Below, piece by piece: positions 10,111 to 21,632 of a DNA stretch of 64,000 nucleotides. Source of the stretch: Dactylorhiza incarnata (Eukaryota; Streptophyta; Magnoliopsida; Asparagales; Orchidaceae); contig JAWHQI010000028.1 of the NCBI GenBank assembly GCA_033032865.1, positions 10,435,001 to 10,499,000 of the forward strand, written 5' to 3'. The stretch's first letter is position 1. Each line of letters starts with the position of its first letter. The notes under the pieces were generated by a model. The model was given only the letters and a program-made list of their open reading frames with translations, made no database searches and was not told the origin of the DNA. The position numbers were made by a program, and so were the translations under genes.

Positions 10111-11211
10111 GTCATAACAATGGAAATATCGTCAGATATATTCAAAAGTATCCAGACGCGCTGTCAGCATTTAATGTCACTACCTGATTGTCCAATCAGC
10201 GCGTGCTCTTGAGGGATGGGCGTCTGTCAATAAAGGACATCAAATGTGACCGTTAAGCGGCTCATCCGTCCGATAAAAGGGAACAATGATGCCTTAGAAT
10301 AAAAAAGAGAAAAAGTAACGAAAAATAATCCAGCCTAGCAATACAACAGTACCAGCGGCGGTGAAGAAAGAAAGAAGGGGTGAACAAAACGATTATTCTG
10401 TGTTCTTCAAGTTGCAGTCAAGTTTCATCGACTGTTAAGAAGTGTTCAAGGAAAATAGCCAGTCAACACTCGGCACAGCAAGAAACTTGAAGAAGATTTG
10501 CACTATCAAGGTTCACATAAAAAACATCTTCTTCATGTAAAGAAGTCGATCTCCATCAGGCAGAATCAATGTTGTAAATCTATCAGTGTAAGGCTTGCGA
10601 GCCAAAGTTGTGAGATCTGTTTTCAGATCTGAGTGTCAAGCTTGAGGACATGAGATCTGCGAGGCTTGAGGGCTAGGGCAGAGGGACTTGCGGGTCCAAT
10701 CGTGTCGAGCTTGCGGGCTCGGGTGCAGTGAAGGGGCTTGCGGGCCTAGGCTGCAGGCAAGACTTGCGGGTCTGTGCTGTGTAGGGCTTTAGGGCCTATG
10801 TGTCGAGCTTGCAGGCTTGGGTGCAGTGAAGGGGCTTGAGGTCCTAGGCTGCAGGGACTTGCGGGTCCAATCGTGTCGAGCTTGCGGGCTTGGGTGCAGT
10901 GAAGGGGCTTGAGGGCATAGGCTGCAGGGACTTGCGGGTCCGAGTTGTAAGTCTTGCGGGCCGAAGACATTGGCGGAGTTTTCCGAGCCTAGCACACTGC
11001 TATGTAGGCACAGAAGGAAAGAGGACTACTCAAGACACCCTGTCTTGAGGAACCTCTATAAGACTTTGTGTGTTTTCTGTACTGTGTTTGTCAATCTCTA
11101 AATCTATTAACCATAAAACAAGAACACCTAAAGAGGGAAGTAAAACAATTTGAAAAACCTATTCACCCCCCCCCCCCCTCTATGTGATAAGTCGAAACCC
11201 AATAACTAACA
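10111..11211. repeat. LTR remnant of a further element (family VII), target of the Sirevirus I insertion
   Basis: It has the look of a Sirevirus LTR 3' portion on the + strand: GC-rich reiterated section, then a poly-C run (about 11167-11178), then CTCTATGTGATAAGTCG and an end AATAACTAACA at 11211. No primer-binding site follows, because the sequence jumps to the interior of another LTR at 11212. No coding potential was seen. The left part (10111-10600) is ordinary non-coding sequence. Confidence 0.6.
10660..10960 (+). repeat. Imperfect GC-rich tandem repeat with CTTGCGGG(T/C)C motif
   Basis: GTCGAGCTTGC followed by GGGTGCAGTGAAGGGGCTTG and CTAGGCTGCAG recurs from 10704, 10802 and 10875 (spacings 98 and 73 bases). 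CTTGCGGGTCC and CTTGCGGGCC are scattered through it. It occupies the LTR position where the other families have their motif boxes. Confidence 0.75.
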
Positions 11212-11561
11212 TCATGATCTCCTTGTCAAAAGAGCAGTGGTTCTAAGAGTATCCTTACCAAAAGACTCAGGCACAGTGGTGCATCCCTACCAGGTGGTAG
11301 AAGAGGGGAGTACCCACATTTTGGGGAACCTCTATAAAAATTTTGTCTTCTATATTGTCAATTTTCTGTGCTGTCCCTCATAGCTTAGATTTCATTTACT
11401 GCTTTTTCTTTCATTACTTAACTGCAATTATTTATTCTGGGATTTATCTTGGTGAAGCATAATACTTAGGTTTTATTGTACTTGCATAAATAGAATAGAA
11501 ATAAATTTAAATCTCTATTAACAACCCCCCCCCCCCTCTAGAGGATTCTTTGAGGCTTTTA
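11212..11561 (+). repeat. 5' LTR of A1 (3' end only)
   Basis: Corresponds to about 16685-17051 of the 3' LTR. It has a decayed hairpin array (GATCTCCTTGTCAAAAGAGC), the CTACCAGGTGGTAGAAGAG block, CTCTATAAAA and a poly-C run before CTCTAGAGGATTC. The last bases before the primer-binding site are shortened relative to the 3' LTR (GAGGC then TTTTA instead of the longer end with CACTTTCA). Confidence 0.85.
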
Positions 11562-11639
11562 ATTGGTATCAGAGGGAGGTTGATCATTAAGAGGTTAACA
11601 CAATGATCAAAAAGACCTCCTACTCTTATTTCTTCCCTA

Positions 11640-12243
11640 TAGACATATTTTATAAAGAAAAAGAGTACTAAGGATTATGCTTCCACAAGACCCCCAGTGT
11701 GTAACTAGAATAAGTTCACACTCTAGAAGGCCAGGATAAGGCTTTACATGAATTCAATTGATGAAGACATCTATAATGTTCTTCTCACGGGTCCTCCTGC
11801 TCCAGTTAGACAAAAGGAAGGAAAAACCTCAACAACTGAGGCTGTCCCAAGAAAGGAATAGACAGAGGCTGAGAAGAAGGTCAAGGCATGTGATGCCAAG
11901 GCCATGAATATTCTGGTGTCAACAATGTCAGATGACATTTTCCAGAAGGTTGATGAATGCCAATCAGCAAAGGAGATCTGGGATTCACTCACCACAATGG
12001 TGGAAGGAAGTGCTGGTGAAAGAAAGGACAAAAAGTCCCTTCTCATATCCCAGTATGAGAACATTCAAAAGAAAGCTGAAGAATCTATTACTAATATATA
12101 TGACAGATTCAGTCTTATCATTAATGAGCTCAGAGGCTTAGACAAGGAAATATCCTTGACTGAAATTAATGATAAGATTCTCATGTGCTTCTCCAGCTCA
12201 TGGGATTCAAGGATCTGGGCAATCAAAGAATCCAGATGCCACT
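11640..12243 (+). pseudogene. gag: Gag remnant of A1 (UBN2 capsid part)
   Basis: In one frame it reads DYASTRPPVCN, then a stop, NKFTL, a stop, then KARIRLYMNSIDEDIYNVLL. After one more stop there is an open stretch from ATG 11904 (MNILVSTMSDDIFQKVDECQ to NDKILMCFSSSWDSRIWAIK). This is the N-terminal capsid part of Sirevirus Gag, with at least three in-frame stops. It breaks off near 12243, where B1 begins, so the knuckles and all of pol are lost. Confidence 0.85.
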
Positions 12244-12639
12244 GGATCTTGAATTGCTACAACTGTTAATGAATTCTAAGGAAATTTTTAGGAACATTGT
12301 CTGATACCTTCCTTCTTGCAGAATCACCTTATTAGAAGAGACTCACACTCAGTGCTATGATTATTTCTAATCAATACAGCTTGAGTAGAATGCTCAAACA
12401 TGATTTTTGGAGAAAAGTCTGTAAGAACATGAAGTTATCTGACTTTGTTTTTAAGATAGAAAGATTAAATAAATTTAAAAAAAAATTTGTTTGATCAGGA
12501 ATGGAGTTTAAAGGTGAAAAACTGGTCAAACTTTATAATTGGATATATTTGCCTTTTTATCTCATTAAAATATAAATTTGAAAACATTTTCTGATTTTGT
12601 TGAACATAAATAATTTCTTTTTCTTTAGCCTTAATTGAC

Positions 12640-13268
12640 TTATTTTTCAAAGAAATAATTTGTTCTTCTGAGATTTTTTATATTTTCTTTATGTTTATCA
12701 GGAATTAAAATATTTTCTATTAACTCTTTTATAATTTCCTTCTCAGATTTTATTATATCTGTATATAGCATTTTAAAATCTGGTTTGTAATTTTCAGAGG
12801 TAGAGTTAGGATTTGAAGTTACCTCATTTACCTTTTCTACATTTGAGATGTGGTTTGAGCCATATATGGCAAACATGCAGAAAGCTCTAGCTTTTTGTTC
12901 TTCTTTTTCTTCTTCACTTGATCTTGAGAATGGTTCTGCATCATAAATACAGTTAGTGGAAGAAGTGAAAGAAGATTCAGTAACCATTCTAGAGAGTGAG
13001 TTCCAGATCCCCCTTGCTGAAGTGCAATCAGCCACTCTTTGAAGAATGTCTTTTGACATTGATTGAGCCAATATATCCATGGCCTTTGCATCAGCACTTA
13101 TCAGCTTCTCTTGATCATCTGTTGAAGAAGTTGAGGATGGAGGTCCTGTGAAAATAGAGTTGTAAATATCTTCATCTATGGCTTTCATATATAATTTAAT
13201 TCTAACTTGCCATAAAGAAATCTATCCAAATTACAGATTGGTGGATTTAAAAATTCTATTTGTGCTAT
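12640..13268 (-). pseudogene. Gag-like pseudogene of B1
   Basis: The start codon position reads ATA (13268-13266) and a one-base loss follows in the DRFxLW region. The frame is open from 13188 (MKAIDEDIYNSIFTG) with UBN2-like DAKAMDILAQSMSKDILQ and RGIWNSLSRMV, then the family-specific ARAFCMFAIYGS, then a lysine-rich helix. No zinc knuckle. Confidence 0.85.
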
Positions 13269-13422
13269 TAGATTTTAGAAAAACCAAAAACTTAAGAACT
13301 AAATGATCTTTGTGATTCAGGTGTTAGCCTGTAAAAATCAACTACCCTCCGATACCAACTGAAAGTGCAATTGAATATCAGTTGAAGGTGATTAATATAA
13401 TCAGCCTCGCTTTGATACCAAT

Positions 13423-14800
13423 TGAAAGGGAGTTTAGTTCTTAATATTCTTTTCTTTATTAAAGCCTTTTTAATCTTATTTCAAAATAGTGATATATATG
13501 AGTATGTGTAGTTTAGTGAGTTATGAAAAACAAACTAACACAAATAAATCTAATATATCACAGCACAGTCAATGAGAAAATAAAGCATAAAACAAGCAAC
13601 CAGAAGACACAAGAATTTTATAGTAGTTCCCCAATCAACCTGGGTACATCTACTCTTCTACCCACTGGTAGGAATCCACTACAGGTTTATGATCAGGTGC
13701 CCTGCCACCATATGAGCTTTTGATCAGGTAACTCAAAAACCAAATCACAAGTTTTTGCTAAGGTGCCTTATCACCGAGAGTTAACTTTTGAAGGGAGTTA
13801 TAACCCTGTACATGAGGGGAAATAAAGAAAGCAAAAATATATATATTGTTCTTCTCTTTTCTGAGAAGACACTAGAGATCCAGATGGGTTGTTGAGAATG
13901 GATCTTTGATGAAGATGTTGAAGAGCTCCCCCTGTCTGATTGAGATTAGATGACAGTTTGAGGATGCTTCTTCCTTATAATGTGATACTCCTTTTCTTCT
14001 TCTTCTGTTGTAGAGATCCTGAGCAAATGATCTTGTTTAAGTGTCTCAGGATGAAGATGATCTGCAGAAAAGAGTTAGCAAAACAATATTGATTGTAATT
14101 GTTCTTTGTTCTGTGTCTCTCATATATTCTGTGTGCTCTCTCTTTATTTTGAATTCCTCTCCGGGAAAAGACAAGAGATAAAGTCTCTTTAATTATCTTG
14201 ACTCCTCGAGAAGATAAAACTGCTGTCTTTAAGCTTTTCTGCAACGGCTATAACATTTAGTGCTGCAACGGCTATAATGTTAAGGCAGCAATATATAGCA
14301 ATATATAAATAGAAATGCTAAAATATTGCTTTAATCATATATAAGAATATTAGTCGAACTGAGAATATCTAAATTATATAGCTGGTAGAAATTCGTCGAG
14401 CTCAGCTTTAAGTTCGTCGATCTGAACATTTAATTCATCATTCTGAGCTTCTGTTGAATATTCGTCGAACGCGGACTTGAGATCGTCGAACGCATCTTTT
14501 CGTCGACCGCTGAACTGGCTGGATTTCGTCGACCGCTGAGACGGAATCATCAAGCGCTAAGATAGTTGTTCTTCGTCGAGCGCTGCTTGCCTTTCGTCGA
14601 TCACAGTGAGGAGTTCGTCGACCGCAGAGAGCTTATGTTATTTTCTTATATTATTTCTTCTGATTCGATCACATCATATTTATATTATTTTCTTAGTCTT
14701 CTGTCTTAAGGGAATTTGATCTAAGTTATAAGATGTGTTATGAAAGAAACTTAAATCATAAGGATGGATCCTGACTCAAATCAAAACTAAGGTTCCAACA
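13423..14800 (-). repeat. 5' LTR of B1 (1378 bp)
   Basis: Outer end TGTTGGAACCTTAG (minus strand, from 14800), inner end CTTTCA next to ATTGGTATC. It contains the family V motif (TCGTCGAGCGCTG and variants) at about 14395-14635 and the hairpin block at 13640-13800. Confidence 0.88.
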
Positions 14801-15153
14801 ATGTCATGCAGTTTCTGACAGATGAGGGGGAGCCCCCAGAAAGGGTAAATATTGAGCAAACTGAGGCAGCAAAATAGGGGGAATCTACCCCAGATGTTCA
14901 AAGGGACCTAGATACAGAAATGACAGCTGTAAGCACAGCAGTATTTCAGGATGAGCCTCTGCTTGAAATAGATGAGGTTACCAGGATTGCTCAGGAAGCT
15001 GCCCAGCAAGCTGAATTGAATAAACACTCTCAGGGGGAGCTTCCCAAAGACATCACTACTGAAGATAATGATGAGCTCTTGCAGATTGCTCCAAAGAAAG
15101 TTGCTTCAAAAGTATTTTCATGGAAGAGAAGAACTCCTGAGAAGGAGCAGTAA
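14801..15153 (+). pseudogene. C-terminal remnant of the A1 sense accessory frame
   Basis: The frame ends SKVFSWKRRTPEKEQ at 15151-15153, with one stop at about 14873. It is acidic, with QGE/EGE tripeptides encoded by CAGGGGGAG-like purine tracts, and corresponds to the acidic tail of the element III accessory gene (27770-28056). Only the tail survives. Confidence 0.65.
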
Positions 15154-15358
15154 GGTACTATGTAAAGATTTATAGTTCCTGAGAAACAGCTGTGGATATC
15201 TACATAATTCTTGACAATTGAATGAAATGGCTTGTGATTTCAATCTGTCGTTTTTTTATATCTATGGTGTCATGTATGTAATTTTGGTTTATGCAAAGAA
15301 ATGTGTGTAATATCACTTTAAACAAACTGTAAAATTTTTTAAGATAAATAGGGGAGAT

Positions 15359-17051
15359 TGTTGGGAAAAACCCCTTTGATTTAACTTGACAAATTAACTA
15401 AAAGTGATTTTATCTCTTAGGATTGAATTACCTATTGTATAGTGAGGGTAATATGGTCATTAGATGTCTTAGGATGTCACACTCAACCAAGGGTGTCAAG
15501 ACCATATCAAGAGAAGCACAAATTTGGTGAAGTTAATATTTGCGCCGAATAGAAATCGACGCAACATCGAATGAATGTCGACGCTACTCTGACTAGAAGT
15601 CCAAGTAGTTCACCCTTCTGTCAAAGTAACTCAAGTCGACGTTACGTCGAATAGATATCGACGTAGAGGTCATGGACTTGTCGAAGTATCTTGAGAATTC
15701 CACACAGCTTCTACCTCAACTCAAAGCAAAAGGAGGTATCTGTCTAAGCCATTCAAAGACAACGCAACGTCAACTTCATCTCGACGAAGATAATAAAGTT
15801 CAGAGCCAAGCCATCAACTCGATGGTTACGTCGATTGGGTATCGACGCAATGTCGACTAGCAGAGTTCAATCAGAGCAAGGATGAATTCAAAGCTGTTCC
15901 TACAAGAACTCGAAGGTGCGTCGATAAGAGAGGAAGAGAACTCGACGCTACGTCGAATACAGTCTTCATTTTGGACCCTCTCTCATGGCCCACCTCTCTC
16001 AAGACCGTTCTCCAACGGCTCCATAATTACCTAAAATGGAATGAAGAATTAACAGAGGACAGAGAAAATCTTTCATGGAAACAAGCATTGTGTTGTTGGA
16101 CGGGTCAGGAATTAAAGAAGCAAATATCGAGACAAAAAGACCTTTTCAGGTCTCAGCAGAAAAGGAAACAAATTCAAAAATTGAACAGGGACACTAAAAG
16201 GCAATAGAAGAAAGAGAAAAGCAGTGCATTCATCACAAATGAGATAATGTTCTTTTGGGGTCTTATTCTTCCTCTCTCAGGAACCCTAACAGAGAATACA
16301 GAAAAGAGAAGAAAGAACTGCTCTTTCCTAAACGATAGAACAACTGAAGGCTACTTCTCAACACTATCGTATAGCAGCCAAAGTTATATAGGAAGAGAAG
16401 AACAAGGATCTGACAACTAGAACTCCTGCAATCCATTACTATTATAAGCAGGAGTTAATCAAGAGCAGATCCAGTGAAAGATTCAAGAGGCTGTTCTTCA
16501 TTCAGCCTTTCATAAGAATTCTGAAAACAGAATTCCAACAACCCTTCTCTTCTTACTTTCTCTTTCTAATTCCCTTCTCTAAAAGAGTTTTATTAATCCC
16601 TCTTCAAAGGATTCAGTGGTTCAAGATCTCCTTATCAAAAGATCTGGTGGTTCAAGATCTCCTTATCAAAAGATCTGGTGGTTCATGATCTCCTTGTCAA
16701 AAGATCAGTGGTTCTAAGAGTCTCCTTACCAAAAGACTCAGGCACAGTGGTGCATCCCTACCAGGTGGTAGAAGAGGGGACTACCCACATTTTGGGGAAC
16801 CTCTATAAAATTCTGTTTCTTCTGGATTGTCAATTTTCTGTGCTGTCCCTCATAGCTTAGATTTCATTTACTAGTTTTTCTTTCATTACTTAACTACAGT
16901 TATTTATTCTGGGATTTATCTTGGTGAAGCATAATACTTAGGTTTTATTGTACTTGCACAAATTGAATTGAAATAAGTTTAAATCTCTATTCACCCCCCC
17001 CCCCCCCCCCCCCACTCTAGAGGATTCTCTGAGGCACACTATGCACTTTCA
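15359..17051 (+). repeat. 3' LTR of A1 (1693 bp)
   Basis: Follows the polypurine tract AATAGGGGAGAT. Begins TGTTGGGAAAAACCCC and ends ATGCACTTTCA. The motif region (15540-15960) holds GTCGACG/CGTCGA inverted pairs. Downstream are the hairpin array (16577-16739), TATAAAA at 16804, and a poly-C run of about 20 just before ACTCTAGAGGATTC. Confidence 0.92.
16577..16810 (+). promoter_or_regulatory. Hairpin array and TATA box in the A1 LTR
   Basis: Consecutive small inverted repeats: AATCC/GGATT (16595-16613), AGATCT/AGATCT twice (16625-16646, 16656-16677), TGATCT/AGATCA (16686-16707) and GAGTCT/AGACTC (16718-16739). The last four share the loop CCTTRYCAAA. The conserved CTACCAGGTGGTAGAAGAG block and CTCTATAAAA (TATA at 16804-16810) follow. 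Confidence 0.75.
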
Positions 17052-17940
17052 AGAGATCTTGGGTGCCATGCTAATAGGTGCTTAGATGGTAGAATTCTTC
17101 TGGAAAGTGGGGGAAACTCCTTCCCTTCACCCCTTGAGGCCTTTTATAAGCCACTTCAGGGAGGGGAGGAGGTCAAGCTTGGGATTCCTCCATTAACACC
17201 ATTCATGGTGAAAATTTCGGTCATCCCCAAAGGTCACCAAATTCATCCTCCTTAAGAGTTGGAAAACCTCTTAATATTCCCCTAATTGATAGGGGGAATG
17301 AGTCCCCATCAATTGGGAGGACTTTTGGCCTTCATTGGCCATGAATTTGGCCACCAAAATGAGTCTCGTCCGCCTCCCATCGGTTGAGTTACCGTCGGCG
17401 TTAGTGCTAGCGCCAGTGCTAGCATCTCGATTGCGTAACGCTCGCTGGTTCGGCAACCGCCGCCAGGGCCCTGCACTAGCATCTTGAAGGTATACAGTTC
17501 GCATCAGCGGTTTGGTGTTCGTCTCAGTGGTTCACCAAAACCACCACTACCACCAGCGCTAGCCCCTAGCATCGTCACTAGGTCAGTATTCATGGTACCC
17601 CTCTTTCTACGGTTGGGCAATTGGGCTATCACAAAGGACCTCTTAATGGGTTAGGCATGTCATGGTGGGGTCATGGGTCATGGTGATGCCCTAACGCCAG
17701 CTCTAGGCTTGGTAACTGGAAAGTACTATCCGCAGACCATGGTGATTTTCGCCTCGATCCTAAGCTCTTATGATCTCTTCGCACATCCTAGGGTTTTTTC
17801 ATGACCTAGTCATGACAAAACCATCTTAGAGGTCTAGTTGTTTGGGGGATGTAAGAAATCCCAATACATAAAATAAAAATTTCATCCCCGAAATTCAGGT
17901 TAAGTGTGCGGGGTTTTCACACAAGTGCTTGAATGTAACA
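17052..17940 (-). repeat. 3' LTR (part) of Ty3/gypsy element G1
   Basis: On the minus strand it begins TGTTACATTCAAGCAC at 17940, shortly after the end of the G1 integrase. The other end is not recognisable before A1 begins. It contains several GCTAGC/GTTAGTGCTAGCGCC motifs (17395-17580). No coding potential. Confidence 0.7.
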
Positions 17941-17952
17941 CCCCTAGAAAAA

Positions 17953-19250
17953 TCAAATTATACCTGACGCGAAGAGCTTCGGATACTTCTGTTTCATCAG
18001 GTCCAATGACTCCCAGGTGTGCTCCTCCTGTCCATGATTCCTCTGCAGGACCTTGACCAGTGGGACCTTCTTGCGTCGTAGGACTCGCATCTCGATGTCG
18101 TCTATCCGGACCGACTCCAGGTGAACCGATCGATCAGTAGCTACTAGCCCATCTGTAGTAGATATTTGCTGCTTTGGCCGTAGTAGAGCTCTCCTAAGGG
18201 AGGAGACGTTGGAGACGTCGTGCAATCCCTCTAGCTCCGGCAGCAGCTCCAGTCTATACGCTAGGGGGCCGATCCACTCTAGGATCCTGTAAGGCCCCAT
18301 ATACCTCGGACTGAGCTTTTTCCGCCCGCGTACCTGCGAGATTTCATGCATCGGGCGTATCTTCAGAAACACCCGATCTCCAACCTGAAACTCCACTGCA
18401 CGATGTCGCGCATCGTAATACTTGGCATGCCTGCTCTGGGCTTCGAGCATCCTGTCTCGGATCGGTCTCACCTGAGCATCTATATCCTCCACGAACTCTG
18501 AGCCGAGTGCCTTAGGATCCTCATCCTGGATCGAAGACAGTGGAGTCATGCACCTACGTTCATATAATGCCTCGTAAGGGGTCATGCCTATGCTGGACTG
18601 ATGGTTGTTGTTGTAGGAAAACTCTACAAGCGGCAAGCGTCTCTCCCATGGCTCTCCGCGGTACAAAATGCATAGGCGTAATAGATCCTCCAGCGTCCGG
18701 TTGGTACGTTCTATTTTCCCGTCTGTCTGTGGGCGGAATGTTATGTTGAATGTCAATAGTGTACCCAAATAACCATGGACCGATCTCCACTCTCGGTACG
18801 TAAACCGTCCATTACAATCTGACACAGTCGTCCTAGGCACGCCATGATATCGGACAAACTGCTCCATAAATCTCCGTACCAAATCACTGACTGGAGCGTC
18901 TTCCTTACCGGAATAAACCTGGCCACCTTCATCAACCTATCGATGATCACCCATATCGATTCATTCCCGCATATGATTGGGGAAGTCCATGTATAAAGTC
19001 CATCATGATGTCGTCAATCTTCCACTCCGGCACCGGGAGTGGCTGCAACAATCCGGTCAGGCTCTTGCACTCCGCCTTCACGAGCTGGCAAGACTCGCAG
19101 TGGGTCATAAAGTAAGTGATGTCCCTCTTCATGCCCGACAAGTACATGGTCCTCTTCAAGTCCATCGTTATCTTGGTAATACCTGGGTGCACTGAATATT
19201 TGCTGTAGTGAGCCTCGGTCATAATGTCGTCCTGAATTCTGCCCTCTGCC
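17953..19250 (-). pseudogene. pol: Integrase of G1 (Ty3/gypsy)
   Basis: Order on the minus strand: zinc-binding part (HPGITKITMDLKRTMYLSGM, CESCQLVK), MMDFIHGLPQS with the first catalytic Asp, SDCNGRFTYREW, then PQTDGKIERTNRTLEDLLR with the Glu. The C-terminal part reads VFLKIRPMHEISQVRGRKKL and LSPRYMGPYRILEWIGPLAYRL, ending near 17953. At least one frameshift separates the zinc and core parts (near 18880-18950). The composition suggests the Tekay/Del group. Integrase last in pol confirms the gypsy order. Confidence 0.9.
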
Positions 19251-19353
19251 GTATGTAAACTTGACTTTTGAAAAACAGCAGCCTATCCTTCAGCGAATAA
19301 TCCCCAGTCGTCCCTGCCTCCAAGGCCCTGAATATCGGCTCCATCTTGGCATC

Positions 19354-20640
19354 CTACCTCTGTCCATCCCTGATGCGATCCTGAATATCATCTGTGGCAC
19401 TCATCGCCGCCAAGTACTCCTCATAGAGCTCAGGGTCATCCGAGGATACCAAGGTGATATGCAAGTCCTCTAGCATACTCACCATCTCCAAAGCCATCAG
19501 TTGGGGCTCTGCTACTAATGTGGTAGCTCTCTGGCTCAGCGCGTCCACCACCACATTTGCCTTCTTTAGGTGGTAGTGCATCGTATACTAGTAGTCCGAT
19601 AAGAACTCTGCCCACTGTCTCTGTCGGATGTTGATCTCCTTCTGCGTGTCCACGTACTTCAGATTCTTGTGATCTGAAAATATATCGTAGTGGACACCGT
19701 AAAGGTAGTGCCGCCAGATCTTCAATGTGAATATAACTGCTCCCATCTCCAAATCGTGCACTGGGTAGTTCTGCTCATGGATCTTCAACTGACGAGAAGC
19801 GTACGTTATCACATGCATGTTCTGCATCAGAACGGCACCCATCCCCTGATAAGACGCATTAGTATACACCTGGAATCCTTCGTTACCAGACGGAAGGGCA
19901 AGGATGGGAGCCGACGTAAGACGACCCTTCATCCCCTTAAAGGCCGCTTCGCCCTGCGTCGTCCAAATGAAAGTGGTATCCTTCTTCGTCAAGGATGTGA
20001 GCGGGAGAGCTATCTGAGAAAAACCCTGCACGAACTTCGGTAATACCGGGAAAGCCCCAAGAAACTCCGCATGTCAGTGGACGTCTTCAGCGGTGGCCAA
20101 TATCGTACTACCTGGATCTTTGCTGGATCCACTGCTAGTCCATCTCCACTGATAATGTGACCCAAGAAGGCCACCTACTTCAGCCAGAACTGACACTTGT
20201 TGAACTTCGCGTAGAAACTGTGCCATCTGAGTTTCTCCAACATCAGTGCCAGATGTCGTGCATGCTGCTCTTCCGTCCTCGAGTAAATGAGAATGTCATC
20301 GATGAACACGATGATAAAGATGTCAAGATATGGCTCGAACACCCGGTTCATCAGACTCATAAATGTCGACGGTGCATTCTTGAGCCTGAAGGGCATCACG
20401 GTAAACTCATATAGTTCGTATCGGCTGCTGAAAGCCGTCTTCGAGATGTCATCCTCATGTATCCGCAGCTGGTAATACCTTGACCTCAAATACAGCTTCG
20501 AGAACTAGTGGGCTCACTCTAGCTGGTCAAACAACTCATCGATCCTAGGCAGCGGATACGTATTCCGGACCGTCAGCCTGTTCAGTGTTCTATAATCGAT
20601 GCACAGTCAGAGCGTCCCATCCTCTTTGAGCGATCGTGCT
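19354..20640 (-). pseudogene. pol: Reverse transcriptase and RNase H of G1
   Basis: The reverse transcriptase part reads [30 protein letters not shown] and [10 protein letters not shown] (catalytic FIDD). The RNase H part has [14 protein letters not shown], where the usual catalytic Asp of YTDAS is Asn, so RNase H is probably dead. Several stops and frame changes are present. The 5' end breaks at about 20640 inside the reverse transcriptase; protease, gag and 5' LTR are absent. Confidence 0.88.
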
Positions 20641-20704
20641 TCGGATAAAAGGTAGGATTCAGTGTTCTCTGTTTTTGCTGTTCAGTGTTCTATAATCGAT
20701 GCAC
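20579..20704. other. Join between G1 and the Tork-like element with a duplicated 26-bp patch
   Basis: The segment containing TTCAGTGTTCTATAATCGAT occurs at 20579-20604 inside the G1 reverse transcriptase and again at 20679-20704 at the start of the Tork-like sequence. About 40 bases of filler lie before the second copy. This looks like template switching during break repair. Confidence 0.7.
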
Positions 20705-21632
20705 GTTCCAGATGCGCTTCGGACGAAGCTAGATGCGAAAGCAAGGAAGCTAGTCTTCATTGGATATGTTGATCGGAAGATGGGCTGGAAGTGCATGGAC
20801 CCGGAGACGCGGAGATTAGTTGTATCTTGCGATGTCGTGTTCGACGAGGTGATGTCTTACAAGGGAAGCTCTGGTGTTATGTTACCAGAAAGCAGGGTGG
20901 AGGAGCAGGAGAGAGCTATGGAAAATATTCAGGTGGAGCTGCCTTTGTCACAAGGTGGTCCATCTACTTCTAGTTCTGAGACAGAGGTTTCTGGATCAGG
21001 AAGCAGGGGGAGCGATGCTCCTAGTACGTCTGGAAGGGGAGCTAGGGAAGAAGCAGCTGTAGGAAATGCGAGTCAGGGGAAGGAGCTGAGGAGATCGAAG
21101 CGAACGATCATTGCCCATGATCGCTATACGGGAGGAAACATGGTGAGCTTTGTCTCCTGTTTCTTTGCTGGTCCCTTGGATGAGCGGGAACCAGTGAGCT
21201 TTGAGAAGGACAAAGGCATGAAGCAGTGGGATTCGGCCATGGAAGAAGAGATGGCAGCTCTCGAGAAGAATGAGACTTGGTCTTTGGTTCCCAAGCCCAA
21301 GGGTATCACCCATGTGACATGCAAGTGGGTCTACAAGCTCAAGAAGAAGGATGACGACAGTATCGAGTGATACAAGGCTCGCCTTGTGGCTCGGGGATTC
21401 TCGCAGCAATACGATGAAGACAATAAAGAGACTTTCAGTCCGTTGGCGAAAATGACTTCAGTTCGGTTTGTGTCTGCCTTGGCGGCGTTTTGGGGGTGGA
21501 AGATTTGGCAGCTCGACGTAAAGAATGCCTTCTTGTACGACGAGATTGACAAGGACATCTTCATGGTCCAGCCGCCAGGTTTCATATCTGAACATTTTCC
21601 GGACTATGTCTGTAAGCTGAAGGAGGCCCTGT
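20699..21632 (+). pseudogene. pol: Tork/TNT-like Ty1/copia pol, first fragment
   Basis: Starts inside the integrase C-terminal region (VPDALRTKLDAKARKLVFIG) and runs through a serine/glycine-rich linker to the reverse transcriptase start (MKQWDSAMEEEMAALEKNETW). A TGA at 21368-21370 interrupts SIE/YKARLVARGF at a codon that is Arg in related proteins, consistent with CGA to TGA decay. It continues to KEAL at 21632, where Sirevirus II is inserted. The element resumes at 36937. Confidence 0.92.

Larger units (their letters stand above)
12244..14800 (-). mobile_element. B1, truncated copy of the gag-only non-autonomous family V
   Basis: Reading on the minus strand: 5' LTR (14800-13423), duplicated primer-binding site, broken gag-like frame, then non-coding sequence until it breaks at about 12244. 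The 3' LTR is missing. Same family as V1 (47697-52663) and V2 (57743-62263). The join to the A1 gag is abrupt. Confidence 0.85.
11212..17051 (+). mobile_element. Sirevirus IV copy A1, gutted and interrupted
   Basis: Parts seen: 3' end of the 5' LTR (11212-11561), primer-binding site TTGGTATCAGAGGG, broken gag (to about 12243), then a foreign truncated element (12244-14800), then the 3' end of the accessory frame (14801-15153), polypurine tract and 3' LTR (15359-17051). Pol is missing. The LTR ends match each other and copy A2 (42743-44456). Confidence 0.85.

Noticed and set aside
20996..21409. 137-codon minus-strand frame over the Tork-like pol
   Set aside because: Overlaps a clear pol domain on the plus strand; composition effect only.
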